64,000 bases of DNA, taken from assembly GCA_963816435.1 (NCBI GenBank), contig CAWFKS010000001.1, positions 1 to 64,000 on the forward strand. The letters run 5' to 3'. This DNA is from CAWFKS01 sp963816435 (GTDB taxonomy: Bacteria > Pseudomonadota > Alphaproteobacteria > Rhizobiales > Rhizobiaceae). Below, in pieces: positions 14,731 through 23,718 of the stretch. The translations under genes were made by a program, and so were the position numbers. The notes under the pieces were generated by a model. It was not told where the DNA came from and did no database searches. It saw nothing but the letters and a program-made list of their open reading frames with translations. Within the stretch, counting starts at the first letter, position 1. Each line of letters opens with the position of its first letter.

Positions 14731-15603
14731 TCAGCCCAGTTCCAGCCAGATCGGGCGGTGGTCGGAGCCGACCGCCGCAGTGTCGACGCGGTAGGATTTG
14801 ACCGCCCCGGTGAGCCCGGCGCTGACGAAGCAAAAGTCGATGCGCTTTTGGCGGCTTTCGTCGTCGGGCCGCTTCGGGTCGATCCAGGTCGCCGCGCCGC
14901 CGTCGTCGGTTGCCAGCAGCGCGGCATCGACGGCGCGCGTCGCGATCACCGGCGTGCCGGTCTCCGGGTCGTGATCGGGCCGGGCGGCGATCTCGTAATA
15001 TTCGTGGCTGGCTTGCAGCATGTTGAAGTCGCCGAGAAGCACGAAGGCCTCCGGCAAGGGCGGCTCGGGAAAGCCCATTTCCGACAGGCCGGTCAGACCG
15101 CCGCCTTCGAGCGGATAGTTCAGCACGCGCTCGCGCAGGAAAGACAACTGGGCGGCGCGCTCGTCGGGGCTGCGATGGTCGAGATGAACCGAGTAGAAGC
15201 GGACCGGGCCCAGCGGCGTCGCAACCAGTGCCTCCAGCGCACCACGCTGCAGGTTGAGCTTGCCGAAGCTGCGAAAGCGCGGCAGCAGGAGGTTGCGCGA
15301 CAGCATGATCGGTGCCTTCGACAGCACCATGTTGCCGAACTGCAGGGTCTTCATGATCGCGCGGCCATCGTCGATCCGCGAACCGATGTCGGCCTCGAAA
15401 TTCGGGCCGTAGACGTGGAAGTATCCGGGCAGGGCGGCGGTGATCTCGGCCACCATGTCGCGGCTGCCATTGTTGGGGTTGTTGCGGGTCACCTCCTGCA
15501 GCGCGATCAGGTCGGCGCCGTCGACGGCTGCGCAGATGCGGCCGATATCGTATTGCCCGTCCAGGCCGATGCCGTACTGGATGTTGTAGCTGACGCATTT
15601 CAT
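14731..15603 (-). CDS. endonuclease/exonuclease/phosphatase-family protein
   Basis: The 290-residue protein has the EEP fold of metal-dependent phosphohydrolases. It begins MKCVSYNIQYG (Asn ligand), carries LIALQEVTRN with the catalytic Glu near residue 38, VHLDHRS with a His/Asp pair, LLGDFNM with Asp-x-Asn, and ends with RIDFCFVS and GSDHRPIW, the final Asp-His. All the expected catalytic motifs are present. The substrate may be a nucleic acid, an inositol phosphate or a sphingolipid. The start ATG at 15603 is chosen because the fold begins there. It is convergent with the GNAT gene and divergent from obgE, with a 116-bp spacer. Confidence 0.88.
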   Translation of the reverse strand: MKCVSYNIQYGIGLDGQYDIGRICAAVDGADLIALQEVTRNNPNNGSRDMVAEITAALPGYFHVYGPNFEADIGSRIDDGRAIMKTLQFGNMVLSKAPIMLSRNLLLPRFRSFGKLNLQRGALEALVATPLGPVRFYSVHLDHRSPDERAAQLSFLRERVLNYPLEGGGLTGLSEMGFPEPPLPEAFVLLGDFNMLQASHEYYEIAARPDHDPETGTPVIATRAVDAALLATDDGGAATWIDPKRPDDESRQKRIDFCFVSAGLTGAVKSYRVDTAAVGSDHRPIWLELG

Positions 15604-15719
15604 CGGCCGCGCACTCCCTGTCGTGTCCCGCCGTCGTTGCGGCGACGCACGGGTTCCTGTATCGCTCCGCGCCACCGGCGCGCTCTCAAGACCAGATACG
15701 CAAGCAAGCTGTCAATCCG

Positions 15720-16763
15720 ATGAAATTTCTCGACCAGGCAAAGGTATATGTGCGCTCCGGCGACGGCGGGGCGGGCTCGGTGTCGTTCCGGCGCGAGAAG
15801 TATATCGAGTTCGGAGGACCGGACGGCGGCGACGGCGGCCGCGGCGGCGACGTCTGGGTGGAAGCGGTAGAGGGGCTCAACACGCTGATCGACTACCGCT
15901 ACCAGCAGCACTTCCGCGCCAAGACGGGCACGCACGGCATGGGCCGCAACCGCACCGGCGCCGGCGGCGAGGACGTGGTGCTGAAGGTTCCGGTCGGCAC
16001 CCAGATATTCGAGGAAGACAACGAGACGCTGATCGCCGACATGACGGAAGCCGGCCAACGCTTCCGGCTGGCCGAAGGCGGCAATGGCGGCTTCGGCAAC
16101 CAGCATTTCAAGAGCTCGACCAACCAGGCGCCGCGGCGCGCCAATCCCGGCCTGCCGGGCAAGGAACTGACGGTCTGGCTGAGACTGAAGCTGATCGCGG
16201 ACGCCGGCCTGGTGGGGCTGCCGAATGCCGGCAAGTCGACCTTCCTGGCGACCGTGACGGCGGCCAAGCCGAAGATCGCCGACTATCCGTTCACCACCCT
16301 GCATCCGGGCCTCGGCGTGGCCCGCATCGATGCGCGCGAATTCGTCATCGCCGACATTCCCGGGCTGATCGAGGGCGCGCACGAGGGCATCGGCATCGGC
16401 GACCGCTTTCTCGGCCATGTCGAGCGCACGCGGGTGCTGCTGCATCTGGTGTCCGCGCGCGAGGAGGATGTCGCTGCCGCCTACCGGACGGTTCGCGAGG
16501 AGCTCGACGCCTACGGGCACGGGCTCGGCGAGAAGCCGGAAGTGGTGGCGCTCAGCCAGGTCGACACGATCGGCGAGGACGAACGCAAGGAACAGCTCGA
16601 GGCCCTTCGCAAGGCCGGCGCGAGGCAGCCGCTGCTGCTTTCGGCGGCAACCGGCGAGGGCGTCGAGCAGGTGCTGCGCGCGCTGATGGCGATCATCGAG
16701 GAACTGCGCGTCGAGGACAAACCGGTCGAGGACGATCCGCGCTGGCAGAAGGGCGAGGGGTGA
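15720..16763 (+). CDS. obgE: Obg-family GTPase (ObgE/CgtA)
   Basis: The 347-residue essential GTPase joins a glycine-rich Obg domain (residues 1-158, with repeated GG-containing turns such as GPDGGDGGRGGDVW) to a G domain. G1 is GLPNAGKST at 166-174, G3 is DIPGLIEGAHEG, and the G4-like motif is LSQVDTI (NKxD replaced by SQVD, common in alphaproteobacterial Obg). It binds the 50S subunit and links ribosome assembly to growth and (p)ppGpp. It starts a plus-strand run obgE-proB-proA-nadD, with one base between its stop and the proB ATG. Confidence 0.96.
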   Translation: MKFLDQAKVYVRSGDGGAGSVSFRREKYIEFGGPDGGDGGRGGDVWVEAVEGLNTLIDYRYQQHFRAKTGTHGMGRNRTGAGGEDVVLKVPVGTQIFEEDNETLIADMTEAGQRFRLAEGGNGGFGNQHFKSSTNQAPRRANPGLPGKELTVWLRLKLIADAGLVGLPNAGKSTFLATVTAAKPKIADYPFTTLHPGLGVARIDAREFVIADIPGLIEGAHEGIGIGDRFLGHVERTRVLLHLVSAREEDVAAAYRTVREELDAYGHGLGEKPEVVALSQVDTIGEDERKEQLEALRKAGARQPLLLSAATGEGVEQVLRALMAIIEELRVEDKPVEDDPRWQKGEG

Positions 16764-16764
16764 G

Positions 16765-17922
16765 ATGACCACGCTCGCCCTTTCCGCCTACCGGCGGATC
16801 GCCGTGAAGATCGGCTCGGCGCTTCTCGTCGACCGCAAGGCCGGGCTGAAGCGAGAATGGCTGGCGGCGCTCTGCGACGATCTCGCCGCGCTGGCCAAGG
16901 GCGGGGCCGACATCCTGGTCGTTTCGTCGGGCGCCATCGCGCTCGGCCGCAACATACTGGGGCTGGGCTCGCGCGCGCTGAAGCTGGAGGAAAGCCAGGC
17001 GGCAGCCGCCGCCGGGCAGATCGCGCTCGCGGGCGCCTGGGCCGAGATGCTTGCGGAGCGCGGGCTGAAGTCCGGGCAGGTGCTGGTGACGCTTTCCGAC
17101 ACCGAAGAGCGACGCCGCTATCTCAACGCACGCGCCACCGTCTCCACGCTTCTGAAGCTCGGCGCCGTGCCGATCATCAACGAGAACGACACGGTTGCGA
17201 CCTCCGAGATCCGCTACGGCGACAACGACCGGCTGGCGGCGCGTGTCGCCACGATGATGGGCGCCGACCTGCTGGTGCTGCTGTCGGACATCGACGGGCT
17301 GTATTCGGCGCCGCCGGCACGCGATCCGGAGGCCCGTTTCATCGCGGATGTCGAGGCGATTACGCCCGAGATCGAGGCAATGGCCGGCGCGGCGGCCTCG
17401 GAACTGTCGCGCGGCGGCATGCGTACCAAGCTCGATGCCGGCAAGATCGCGACGGCGGCGGGTACGGCGATGATCATCGCCGCCGGCACCAGGCTCAATC
17501 CCTTGGCCGCGATCGACGCGGGTGAGCGCTTCACCTTCTTCCGGCCCAGTGACCGGCCGGTCACCGGCTACAAGGGCTGGATCGCGGGACAGCTCGAGCC
17601 GGCGGGGCGGCTGACCATCGACGCCGGCGCTGAAGCCGCACTGATGTCGGGCAAGTCGCTGCTGCCGGCCGGAGTCCGGGAGGTTTCGGGCAATTTCTCG
17701 CGCGGCGATACCGTCGCGGTGTTCGGGCCCGACGGCGGCGAGATCGCCCGCGGTCTTGTTGCCTACGATGCGGCCGATGCCGTAAAGATCGCCGGACTGA
17801 AATCCTCGGCGATCGCCGACGTGCTCGGCTACGAGGGCCGCTCTGCGATGGTGCACCGCGACGACCTGGTCGTGTCGCGCGTGCGGGACAGGGCGGCGCG
17901 AAAGACGGCCGCGAAAGGATGA
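16765..17922 (+). CDS. proB: glutamate 5-kinase
   Basis: The 385-residue enzyme phosphorylates glutamate at the gamma-carboxyl, the first step of proline synthesis. An amino-acid-kinase domain (about 10-245; VVSSGAIALG, INENDTV, GDNDRLAARVA, GGMRTKLDAGKIA) precedes a C-terminal PUA domain (about 280-360; LLPAGVREVSGNFSRGD). Proline feedback inhibition is typical of the family. The gene sits one base after obgE and three bases before proA, so it is part of the operon. Confidence 0.96.
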   Translation: MTTLALSAYRRIAVKIGSALLVDRKAGLKREWLAALCDDLAALAKGGADILVVSSGAIALGRNILGLGSRALKLEESQAAAAAGQIALAGAWAEMLAERGLKSGQVLVTLSDTEERRRYLNARATVSTLLKLGAVPIINENDTVATSEIRYGDNDRLAARVATMMGADLLVLLSDIDGLYSAPPARDPEARFIADVEAITPEIEAMAGAAASELSRGGMRTKLDAGKIATAAGTAMIIAAGTRLNPLAAIDAGERFTFFRPSDRPVTGYKGWIAGQLEPAGRLTIDAGAEAALMSGKSLLPAGVREVSGNFSRGDTVAVFGPDGGEIARGLVAYDAADAVKIAGLKSSAIADVLGYEGRSAMVHRDDLVVSRVRDRAARKTAAKG

Positions 17923-17925
17923 GCC

Positions 17926-19209
17926 ATGCTCGACAGGGCTGACAAGACGCAGGACATCGCCGGCCTGATGGCCGATATCGGGCGCCGTGCGCGCGCAGCG
18001 TCGCGCCCGCTCGCCATCGCCACCGCCGAGCGCAAGCATGAGGCGCTTCTCGGCATGGCGGATGCCATCGAGGCGCGGGCCGACGACATTCTCGCCGCCA
18101 ATGCGCTCGACATGGAAAACGGTGCGGAGGCCGGCATGTCGCAGGCTCTGCTCGATCGGCTGAAGCTGACCAAGGACCGCGTGAGCGCCATGGCCGACGG
18201 CATCCGGGCGATCGCCGGGCTGCGCGATCCCGTTGGCGAGGTCATCGCCGAATGGGACCGGCCGAACGGGCTGCACATCGAGCGCGTGCGGACGCCGCTC
18301 GGCGTCATCGGGGTCATCTATGAAAGCCGCCCGAACGTCACCGCGGATGCCGGCGCGCTGTGCCTGAAGGCCGGCAACGCCGTCGTTCTTCGCGGCGGCT
18401 CGGACTCGGTGAACTCCTCCACCGCCATCCACGCCTGCCTTGTCGAGGGGCTGAAGAGCGCCGGCCTGCCTGAAGACGCCATTCAATACGTGCCGACCAC
18501 CGACCGCGCCGCCGTCGGCGAAATGCTCAAAGGGCTTTCGGGCAATCTCGACGTCATCATCCCGCGCGGCGGCCGGAGTCTGGTCGAGCGCGTCCAGACG
18601 GAGGCTCGCGTCCCGGTCTTTGCCCACCTGGAAGGGTTGGTGCACGTCTACATCGACAAGTCGGCGGACCTGGAGATGGCGAAGCAGGTGGCCGTCAACT
18701 CGAAGATGCGACGCACTTCGATCTGCGGCGCCGCCGAGACGCTGCTGGTCGACCGCGCGGCCAGGGACACCCATCTGGTGCCGGTGCTTCAGGCGCTCGC
18801 CGATGCCGGCTGCGCAATTCGCGCGACGGACGAAATCCGCGCGGTCTTTCCTTCCGCGGAGACGGCGACAGAGCAGGACTGGACGACGGAATATCTCGAC
18901 GCGATCATTGCCGCGACGCTGGTCGACGGCGTTTCCGGGGCGATCGAGCACATCGAGAAATACTCTTCCCACCACACCGACACGATCGTGGCCGAGGACG
19001 CCAACGCGGTCGAGCGCTTCTTCAACGAGGTGGATTCCGCGATCCTGCTGCACAATGCCTCCACACAATTCGCCGACGGCGGCGAGTTCGGCATGGGCGC
19101 GGAGATCGGCATCGCGACCGGCCGCATGCACGCGCGCGGCCCGGTGGGTGTCGAGCAGCTCACCTCGTTCAAATACCGCGTGCGCGGTTCGGGGCAGGTG
19201 CGGCCCTAG
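17926..19209 (+). CDS. proA: glutamate-5-semialdehyde dehydrogenase (gamma-glutamyl phosphate reductase)
   Basis: The 427-residue NADPH-dependent enzyme reduces gamma-glutamyl phosphate to the semialdehyde, which cyclises toward proline. The aldehyde-dehydrogenase-like fold shows GVIYESRPNVTADAGALCLKAGN near residues 128-150, LEGLVHVYIDK, and the active-site Cys in TSICGAAETLL. The length is standard. proB precedes it by three bases; nadD follows 18 bases later. Confidence 0.96.
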   Translation: MLDRADKTQDIAGLMADIGRRARAASRPLAIATAERKHEALLGMADAIEARADDILAANALDMENGAEAGMSQALLDRLKLTKDRVSAMADGIRAIAGLRDPVGEVIAEWDRPNGLHIERVRTPLGVIGVIYESRPNVTADAGALCLKAGNAVVLRGGSDSVNSSTAIHACLVEGLKSAGLPEDAIQYVPTTDRAAVGEMLKGLSGNLDVIIPRGGRSLVERVQTEARVPVFAHLEGLVHVYIDKSADLEMAKQVAVNSKMRRTSICGAAETLLVDRAARDTHLVPVLQALADAGCAIRATDEIRAVFPSAETATEQDWTTEYLDAIIAATLVDGVSGAIEHIEKYSSHHTDTIVAEDANAVERFFNEVDSAILLHNASTQFADGGEFGMGAEIGIATGRMHARGPVGVEQLTSFKYRVRGSGQVRP

Positions 19210-19227
19210 CGGCCCGAGACCGGCTTC

Positions 19228-19843
19228 TTGAACGACGTTCCCGCCCGCTACCTGAAGATGCCGCATGTCGAACGCGGCATGGCCGTCGGGCTGTTCGGCG
19301 GGTCGTTCAATCCGCCGCATGCCGGCCACGCGCTGGTCGCCGAGATCGCGCTGAGGCGGCTTGGCATCGGCCAGCTCTGGTGGATGATCACGCCGGGCAA
19401 TCCGCTCAAGAAGGGCCGGGCGCTGGCGCCGCTCTCGGAGCGCATTGCCTTGTCCGAACGCGATCGCGCGCGACCCGCGCATCCGCGTCACCGCTTTCGA
19501 GGCGGCTTACGACGTGCGCTTCACCGCCGACACGCTGGCGCTGGTGAAGCGCCGAAATCCCGGCGTCGACTTCGTCTGGATCATGGGCGCCGACAGCCTT
19601 CGCGACTTCCACCGCTGGCAGCGCTGGCGACAGATCGCGCTGACCTTCCCGATTGCGGTCGTGGACCGGCCGGGCGCTACCCTGTCTTTCCTTTCCTCGG
19701 TGATGGCGAAGACCTTCGACCATGCCCGCGTCGACGAGGAAGATGCCGGCAAGCTGGTGCGGATGAAGGCGCCTGCGTGGACCTTCATCCACGGCCCGCG
19801 CTCATCGCTGTCGTCCACTGCCCTGCGAGCCGCCCAAAGCTGA
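19228..19843 (+). CDS. nadD: nicotinate-nucleotide adenylyltransferase, reading frame interrupted by one extra base
   Basis: NadD converts nicotinate mononucleotide and ATP to deamido-NAD. The N-terminal frame carries GLFGGSFNPPHAGH, the nucleotidyl-transferase HxGH motif, and continues to LAPLSERIALSER. From about 19462 the homologous protein continues in the next frame as IARDPRIRVTAFEAAY, then FVWIMGADSLRDFHRWQRW and the closing motif SSLSSTALR. One surplus base near 19462 (in CGCGATCGCGCGC) explains the shift. A TTG start at 19228 is used because family members have a few residues before the MPH motif; ATG at 19258 is the alternative. The gene is essential in most bacteria, so a consensus error is likelier than a true pseudogene. 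Confidence 0.85.
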
Positions 19844-19946
19844 GCGGGAGCGGCAGGGGCGACCACCGCCCGCGCGAAAAAAACACGCCAAGCCCATGTC
19901 GCTTTTGCGGGGGCGCGGATCGTCGCAACGGCCGCATCTTCCCGCC

Positions 19947-21281
19947 ATGAACGAACAGAGTTTTGCACCGCTGCCGGAGAACGCCGTCTATGGCGAGGAT
20001 CCGTTGCCGGCGCCGGCCATCGCCATCGCCAGCGTCATCCTGGCGATGGGGCTGGTGGCGATCGGCAACGGCATGATGTTCGCCTACATCCCGGTGCGGC
20101 TGCAGGCTTCCGGCTTCGCACCCACATGGGCTGGCACGATCCTCACGCTGCTTTCGGCCGGCGGACTGGCCGGCTGCCTGCTGACCGGCCGCATCGTGCG
20201 CCGGGTCGGGCATGCGCGCGCCTTCATGATGTTTTCCGCACTCATCGTGCTGTCCAACGCCAGCATCGCGGCGGCCGTGAACCCGGTGCCGTGGATGGCC
20301 GCTCGCGCCCTCTACGGTTTCGCCATCAACGGCATGTTCATCGTCGGCCAGAGCTGGCTCAACGACGTCGTCGCCAACCACGTGCGCGGTCGCGTCATGG
20401 CGATCTTCTACGTCGCCTACGTGGTCGGACTGGGCACCGGCTCCTTCCTGCTGCGCTTCATCGACCTGATGACGCCGACCGGGCCGCTGATCGGCATTGT
20501 CTTCACCGCACTTTCCATCCTGCCGGTGGGGATGACGCGGCTGCGCACGCCGCCGCCGCCGGAAGCCGCGTCGGTTGCGCTGCGCCGGTCGTGGGCGATC
20601 TCGCCGGTGGGCATGGCCGGCATGCTGGCGTCCGGCGGCATGTCGATGATGATCGCCGGCTTCACGCCGATCCACGCCGCAGCCAGCGGCTATACACAGA
20701 GCCAGGTCGCGACCCTGCTGTTCGCCATGCCGCTCGGCACGCTGATCTTCCAGATTCCCTTCGGCTGGGTGTCGGACCGGACCGACCGGCGCAACGTGCT
20801 CGCCTTCGCCGCGGTGCTGGTTGTCGTCGCAGGTGTCTTTGCCAGCATGTTCGACGGCGGGGCGATGTGGATCCTGGTGCTCGTCTACGTGGTGTGGAGC
20901 GGCGCCAGCGATTCCATCTACTCGCTGGCAAGCGCTCACGCCAACGATCGCGCCTCAAAGGACGACCTCGTCGCGCTCGCCAGCACTATGCTGTTCGCCT
21001 GGTCGCTGTCGGGTTTCATCGTGCCGGGCATCGGCACCGTGCTCACCGCGATTTTCGGCACCAAGGCCTTCATGTTCGTCGCCATCGCGATCGCGGCCAT
21101 GTTCTTCGTGTTCGTGATCTGGCGCGTCTTGCGCGCCACCGCCGTTCCGGCGGAGGAGACCGGGAACTTCGCGCCCATGAGCGCGCAGGCGCCGCCGCCC
21201 GTCGATCTCGCCTTCGGCATCGAGGAAGGCCAGGTACAGGGTGTGAACGCCGACGAAGACGATCGACAGCCCTCGTCTTGA
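19947..21281 (+). CDS. MFS transporter (YcaD/TetA-like sugar-transporter family)
   Basis: The 444-residue inner-membrane protein has about twelve hydrophobic segments in two halves, with the MFS signature between helices 2 and 3 visible as GRIVRRVGHARAF and a second-half counterpart FGWVSDRTDRRN. The central loop contains the PPPPEAA stretch. The C-terminus is acidic and soluble. Substrate and direction are unknown. ATG at 19947 is preferred, although an in-frame ATG at 19896 would add 17 residues. Neither has a strong ribosome-binding site. It lies between nadD and rsfS, which are often adjacent, so it may be an insertion into that conserved pair. Confidence 0.85.
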   Translation: MNEQSFAPLPENAVYGEDPLPAPAIAIASVILAMGLVAIGNGMMFAYIPVRLQASGFAPTWAGTILTLLSAGGLAGCLLTGRIVRRVGHARAFMMFSALIVLSNASIAAAVNPVPWMAARALYGFAINGMFIVGQSWLNDVVANHVRGRVMAIFYVAYVVGLGTGSFLLRFIDLMTPTGPLIGIVFTALSILPVGMTRLRTPPPPEAASVALRRSWAISPVGMAGMLASGGMSMMIAGFTPIHAAASGYTQSQVATLLFAMPLGTLIFQIPFGWVSDRTDRRNVLAFAAVLVVVAGVFASMFDGGAMWILVLVYVVWSGASDSIYSLASAHANDRASKDDLVALASTMLFAWSLSGFIVPGIGTVLTAIFGTKAFMFVAIAIAAMFFVFVIWRVLRATAVPAEETGNFAPMSAQAPPPVDLAFGIEEGQVQGVNADEDDRQPSS

Positions 21282-21404
21282 AACTGTAACGGGACTCTGC
21301 CTACATACTGGGTGTCGCCTGCCGAGAATTGCGGGCGCGACGAAAGTTGTTCTTGATCGAAAGGAAAGACGCTGAGAACAGCATTGCGGAAGAAGGCTGA
21401 CCCC

Positions 21405-21782
21405 ATGCCTTCCCCGGCCGGCTTTAGCGACGTGCACGACGCCTCTCCGGCCCTTAACGCAGTCCTTGCCAGTCTCGACGACTCCAAGGCCGAAAACATT
21501 GTCTCCATCGACATCCAGGGCAAATCGAGCCTCGGCGACTACATGGTGGTCGCGTCGGGCCGGTCGCACCGTCATGTCGCCGCCGTCGCGGACAACCTCA
21601 TCAAGGCGCTCAAGGAGGCCGGCCTCGGCACCGCGCGCGTCGAGGGGCTGTCGGGCGCCGACTGGGTGCTGATCGACGCCGGAGACATCATCATTCATGT
21701 TTTCCGGCCCGAAGTGCGGGAGTTCTACAACATCGAGAAGATGTGGCAGGCTCCCGAACTGGAAGAGGGCACGGTTCACTGA
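21405..21782 (+). CDS. rsfS: ribosome silencing factor RsfS
   Basis: The 125-residue protein of the Iojap/RsfS family binds L14 and blocks subunit joining in starved cells. Visible family segments are LDDSKAENIVSIDIQGKSSLGDYMVVASGRS and DAGDIIIHVFRPEVREFYNIEKMW. ATG at 21405 is chosen with the purine run GGAAGAAGG about 8 bases upstream; an in-frame TTG at 21384 is possible. rlmH follows 39 bp downstream, as in most bacteria. Confidence 0.95.
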   Translation: MPSPAGFSDVHDASPALNAVLASLDDSKAENIVSIDIQGKSSLGDYMVVASGRSHRHVAAVADNLIKALKEAGLGTARVEGLSGADWVLIDAGDIIIHVFRPEVREFYNIEKMWQAPELEEGTVH

Positions 21783-21821
21783 TCTGAACCGCGCCCGACG
21801 AGAGCGGTCGGGCAGGCAGGA

Positions 21822-22304
21822 ATGCGTATTTCCGTCCACGCCGTGGGCCGGATGAAGTCCGGCCCCGAGAGGGAACTTGCGGACCGTTATTTCGACCGTC
21901 TGGCCAAGGCCGGCCCGGCCGTGGGCATCGAATTCGGCGGCGTCATCGAGATCCCGGAAAGCCGCGCCCGCAATGCCGAGGCGCGCAAGCGCGAGGAAGC
22001 GGCTGCGCTCGAGGCCCACCTCGCAGACGGCGCAATCTTCTACATCCTCGACGAACGCGGGAAGTCCCTGTCCTCGGAGGAATTCGCGAACGATCTCGGC
22101 CGCCTGCGCGACGCCGGCGAGCGTTCTCTGGTCGTCGCCATCGGCGGCGCCGACGGGCACGATGCGGAATTGAGGTCCCGGGCGCGTCGGGTGATCTCGC
22201 TCGGTGCCATGACCTGGCCGCACCAGATCGTGCGCATCCTGATCGCAGAACAGCTCTACCGGGCCGTGACCATCCTTTCGGGCCACCCCTACCACCGGGG
22301 CTGA
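21822..22304 (+). CDS. rlmH: 23S rRNA (pseudouridine-1915-N3)-methyltransferase
   Basis: The 160-residue SPOUT-class enzyme methylates pseudouridine 1915 in helix 69 of 23S rRNA using S-adenosylmethionine. The start MRISVHAVGRMKSGPE and the knot region LVVAIGGADGHD, ISLGAMTWPHQIVRILIAEQLYRA are characteristic. The gene length is standard and it is encoded directly after rsfS. Confidence 0.96.
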   Translation: MRISVHAVGRMKSGPERELADRYFDRLAKAGPAVGIEFGGVIEIPESRARNAEARKREEAAALEAHLADGAIFYILDERGKSLSSEEFANDLGRLRDAGERSLVVAIGGADGHDAELRSRARRVISLGAMTWPHQIVRILIAEQLYRAVTILSGHPYHRG

Positions 22305-22429
22305 CGCCTCCTTCCCGCCAATCGCTTCCCCGCCGCTCGAACGTCACTTCGCCGTGGAAGCGGCCGCATGGTTGATCCTTCGTTAACGGTCCGCTCCCTA
22401 TGCTGGCGGGAAAGGGCTATTCTCGGATC

Positions 22430-23718
22430 ATGACACGCTCGGCTCGGGCAATTTGCAGCATCTTCGTCGTGGCGGCGCTGTGTGCCTTCGCAGCGCCGAT
22501 CGCGAGTGCGCAGGGCGTCGAGGAACTCGCCGCCAGACAGGCTGCGAGACAGGCGGACTATCTCGAGCTCGTGCAGCAAATCTCGCTGACGCACGAGCGC
22601 GTCGCCTCGATCGAGGACGAGGTGGCGGCGCTCAAGAAGGACAACCAGACGCTGACAGCGGCGCTGGTGCAGGCGGCCAAGACCGAGCGCAAGCTCAGCC
22701 AGGAAGCGGCCGACATCACCGCTGCGGCTCGACGATCTCGGCAAGCGGGAAGCCGACGTTCACGCATCTTTGATGTCGCGGCGCGGAGCGCTGGCCGAGG
22801 TGCTCGGCGCCCTCCAGCGCATGGGGCTCAATCCGCCGCCGGCTATCCTCGTGCGGCCGGACGACGCGCTTGCTTCGGTGCGCAGCGCCATCCTGCTCGG
22901 CGCCGTGGTGCCGGAACTGCAGGGAGCGCACGGAAATCCTGGCCGCCGATCTCGACGAATTGTCGCGGCTCAGGGCGTCGATCGAGGCCGAGCGCGGCCG
23001 GCTGATGGCGACGGTGCAGGACCAGCAGGCGGAAAAGGAGCGGCTGACGCTCCTGTCCGAGGAAAAGGCCAAGCTGCAGCAGAAGTCCGAGGAAAAGCTG
23101 GAGGCCGAGCGCCAGCATGCGGCCGAACTCGCCGACAAGGCCAGCAGCCTGAAGGAACTCATCTCTTCGCTGGAAGGCGAGATCGAGGCCGCCAAGGAGG
23201 CGAGGCAAGACGCACTGGCGCGAGCGGACGAGCCGGTGCCGGAGGCAAATCGCCTGCGTTCGGCCATTCCGTTCGCCGCCGCCCGCGGCCAGGTCGCCAT
23301 GCCGGTGGAAGGCGGCTTCGACAAGCGGTTCGGCGAGGACGACGGGGCCGGCGGCACCCTGCAGGGCGACATGGTTAAAACACAATCGGGGGCGATTGTG
23401 ACCTCGCCGGCGGACGGGGTGGTGCTTTACGCGGGACCGTTCCGCTCCTATGGCCAACTCTTGATACTGAATGCCGGCGATGGCTATCATGTCGTGCTGG
23501 CAGGGATGGACCGGATCAGCGTCACCCTCGGCCAATCCGTGATATCCGGCGAGCCGGTCGGCGCCATGGGAGAGACGAGATTGGCAAGCGCTGCCGCATT
23601 CGATGATGCAGGCGGCAGTCCGGAACTCTATATTGAGTTCCGAAAAGACGGGAAACCGGTCGACCCGGCGCCCTGGTGGGCGAGAACCAATTCTGGAAGG
23701 ACAGGAAATGATTCGTAA
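22430..23718 (+). CDS. EnvC-family murein hydrolase activator, interrupted by two frameshifts
   Basis: The product is a periplasmic coiled-coil protein with a degenerate LytM (peptidase M23) domain that activates amidases at the septum. The signal peptide MTRSARAICSIFVVAALCAF...ASAQG opens the first frame. The coiled coil continues in the next frame from about 22724 (RLDDLGKREADVHASLMSRRG), then in the third frame from about 22920 (ERTEILAADLDELSRLRASIEAERG), which runs into the LytM domain with PVEGGFDKRFGEDDG, SPADGVVLYAGPFRSYGQLLI and PELYIEFRKDGKPVDPAPW. Each shift is explained by one surplus base. Joined, the protein has about 429 residues, normal for rhizobial EnvC. The stop overlaps ctpA by 11 bp. 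Confidence 0.85.

Noticed and set aside
19462..19462. Programmed ribosomal frameshifting in nadD
   Set aside because: No slippery heptamer, internal Shine-Dalgarno stimulator or downstream pseudoknot is evident, and similar shifts occur in several unrelated genes nearby, favouring sequence error.
16693..19491. A 932-codon open frame on the minus strand opposite proB and proA
   Set aside because: It is the antisense of well-conserved proB/proA/obgE, is rich in Arg, Gly and His, and has no recognisable motif. Long antisense frames are expected at this GC content.
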